Below are positions 63,096 to 64,000 of a stretch of 64,000 bases of DNA, piece after piece. Under the pieces are notes generated by a model that was given only the letters and a program-made list of their open reading frames with translations, had not been told where the DNA came from and made no database searches. The translations under genes and the position numbers were made by a program. The stretch covers positions 186,001 to 250,000 of the forward strand of contig NZ_JAAFGS010000001.1 in assembly GCF_011090185.1 (NCBI RefSeq), in the 5' to 3' direction. Positions within the stretch are counted from its first letter, which is position 1. Each line of letters opens with the position of its first letter. This stretch comes from Saccharibacillus alkalitolerans. Lineage in GTDB: Bacteria > Bacillota > Bacilli > Paenibacillales > Paenibacillaceae.

Positions 63096-63863
63096 ATGCT
63101 GAAAGTAGTCAAACCGATCGAACATCAAGAGCAAGAATCGCGCAAGCCTCGCCGGAAGGGGCGCTGGAAACTCTGGCTGACCCTGATCGTGCTGCTCTCC
63201 GCCGTGCTGAGCGTCGTGTTTTTCCGCTCGTCGTTGAGCCGGATCCAGGAGATCGAAGTGGAAGGCAACGTGTACGCCGACCGCTCGGCGGTCATCGAGG
63301 CGGCGGGACTGCGTATCGGGGGGCAATTCTTCGAGTCGAGCGCCACCAGCATCGAGCAGCGGATCGTCTCGAACCTGAACGCGATCGAACATGCGACGGT
63401 GGAGAAGCGGTTTCCCGGAAAGATTCTGCTTACCGTCGACGAATACGATCCGGTTGCCTACGAACTGCTTCGGGACGGCAGCATTCAGGCTCTGCTCGGA
63501 AGCGGCGCCGAAATTCCCCTCGGGGATCAAGGGCTGCCGGCGGAGAAGCCGATGCTGACGGAGTGGGAGGGGAAAGAAGAGGAGAAAGCAAAATTGTGCC
63601 GCGTACTGGCGTCGGTGCCGGACGGCCAGCTGTCCGATTTGTCCGAGATTATGCCGGCCGCCACGGAATCGTTCCCGGACAAAATCCGGATCTTTACAAG
63701 ATCGCGATTCGAAGTGGAGACGACCGTATCGCTGCTGAAGGACAAACTCGAAATTTTGGGCGGCATCACCGAGACGCAGAATCCGGGGTTCATCAACATG
63801 ATGGACGGCAGCTACCTTGTTCCTTTCGTGGAATCCGAAGCGGAAAGCGAAGTAACGCCTTAA
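63096..63863 (+). CDS. divIB: cell division protein DivIB/FtsQ
   Basis: 255-residue bitopic divisome protein. A basic cytosolic tail (EQESRKPRRKGRWK) leads into one membrane helix (about 27-47) and a POTRA domain beginning SRIQEIEVEGNVYADRSAVIEAAGL, followed by the FtsQ beta domain (VEKRFPGKILLTVDEYDPVAYE). I chose ATG 63096 because GGAG lies 7 bases upstream; ATG 63090 is in frame and also possible. Normal position at the end of the cluster. Confidence 0.92.
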   Translation: MLKVVKPIEHQEQESRKPRRKGRWKLWLTLIVLLSAVLSVVFFRSSLSRIQEIEVEGNVYADRSAVIEAAGLRIGGQFFESSATSIEQRIVSNLNAIEHATVEKRFPGKILLTVDEYDPVAYELLRDGSIQALLGSGAEIPLGDQGLPAEKPMLTEWEGKEEEKAKLCRVLASVPDGQLSDLSEIMPAATESFPDKIRIFTRSRFEVETTVSLLKDKLEILGGITETQNPGFINMMDGSYLVPFVESEAESEVTP

Positions 63864-64000
63864 GGCCCGCTACTCCCGGCTTATAAAAGATGCTATAATG
63901 TTTGCTGTGTTCTCAAAAACACGCAACCTGCATAAAAAAATTCGAAACGAAAGAGGGAAAGTTTAAGCCGCGTTGAATTATTTATGGAGAACCCATAAGA
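63864..64000 (+). other. window end, intergenic
   Basis: A TATAAT is seen at 63894-63899 with no good -35 box, followed by an AT-rich leader and GAGGG near 63954. The next gene would start at or beyond the edge; a TTG at 63973 could open one but only 28 bases remain, so no call is made. Confidence 0.3.

Noticed and set aside
62887-63102. Short + strand open frame in the murG-divIB gap
   Set aside because: It has no ribosome site, spans the divIB promoter and overlaps the divIB start in another frame.
1-64000. Mobile elements, prophage, CRISPR arrays, tRNA or rRNA genes
   Set aside because: I saw no transposase or integrase motifs, no regularly spaced repeats and no tRNA-like cloverleaf; the window is ordinary core chromosome.

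Overview
The window is a gene-dense stretch of a high-GC Firmicutes chromosome. All but one of about 53 supported protein genes lie on the + strand. Gene order (rpsU-yqeY-nfeD-floA...phoH-pgpH-ybeY-dgkA-cdd-era-recO-glyQS...dnaG-sigA...trmK-yqfO; bshC...mraZ-rsmH-ftsL-pbp-murE-murF-mraY-murD-murG-divIB), a bacillithiol gene, B-type rnpB, a glycyl T-box and a meso-DAP-type MurE point to Bacilli, most likely Paenibacillaceae. The high GC would fit Saccharibacillus or a high-GC Paenibacillus; the genus is a guess. I see no phage, insertion sequence, CRISPR array, tRNA or rRNA.

Layout: 1-7275 DNA-end processing (addA 3' part, sbcD, sbcC). 7276-7963 a candidate structured small RNA and hit. 8019-18251 a long housekeeping cluster covering translation, membrane microdomain, c-di-AMP turnover, rRNA maturation, lipid recycling, pyrimidine salvage and recombination. 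18241-21669 the T-box controlled glyQS operon. 21943-28615 yqxD, dnaG, sigA, an unidentified membrane protein, trmK and yqfO. 28699-29114 rnpB. 29478-34016 a YpuI-like protein, a lytic transglycosylase, cysteine desulfurase plus thiI, and a small membrane protein. 34161-39331 typA, an LCP ligase, a flavin-type oxidoreductase and a PIN-PhoH protein. 39466-41923 two poorly known exported proteins that converge on a perfect-palindrome terminator. 42150-43546 panE and a DUF3397 protein. 43753-48564 an opp peptide transporter operon. 48777-51725 bshC and S-adenosylhomocysteine hydrolase. 51869-63863 the division and cell-wall cluster under a clear MraZ operator.

Genes that work together: SbcCD and AddA process double-strand breaks. 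FloA and NfeD belong to the flotillin module. PhoH, YbeY and Era connect to ribosome RNA maturation. The desulfurase passes sulfur to ThiI. MurE, MurF, MraY, MurD and MurG are consecutive steps of lipid II synthesis, next to the division proteins FtsL, PBP and DivIB.

The most notable pattern is absence. yqfC and yqfD are missing between floA and phoH, spoVD is missing after the division PBP, and spoVE/ftsW plus murB are missing between murD and divIB. All except murB are sporulation-linked, so the lineage may have lost sporulation. The best candidates for new biology are non-coding: a repeat-built RNA leader between rpsU and yqeY with mutually exclusive stems, and a roughly 100-nt structured RNA with its own U-tract upstream of hit. 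Among proteins, the best candidates are a floA-linked membrane protein with a disordered tail and an exported coiled-coil protein with an unrecognised C-terminal domain.
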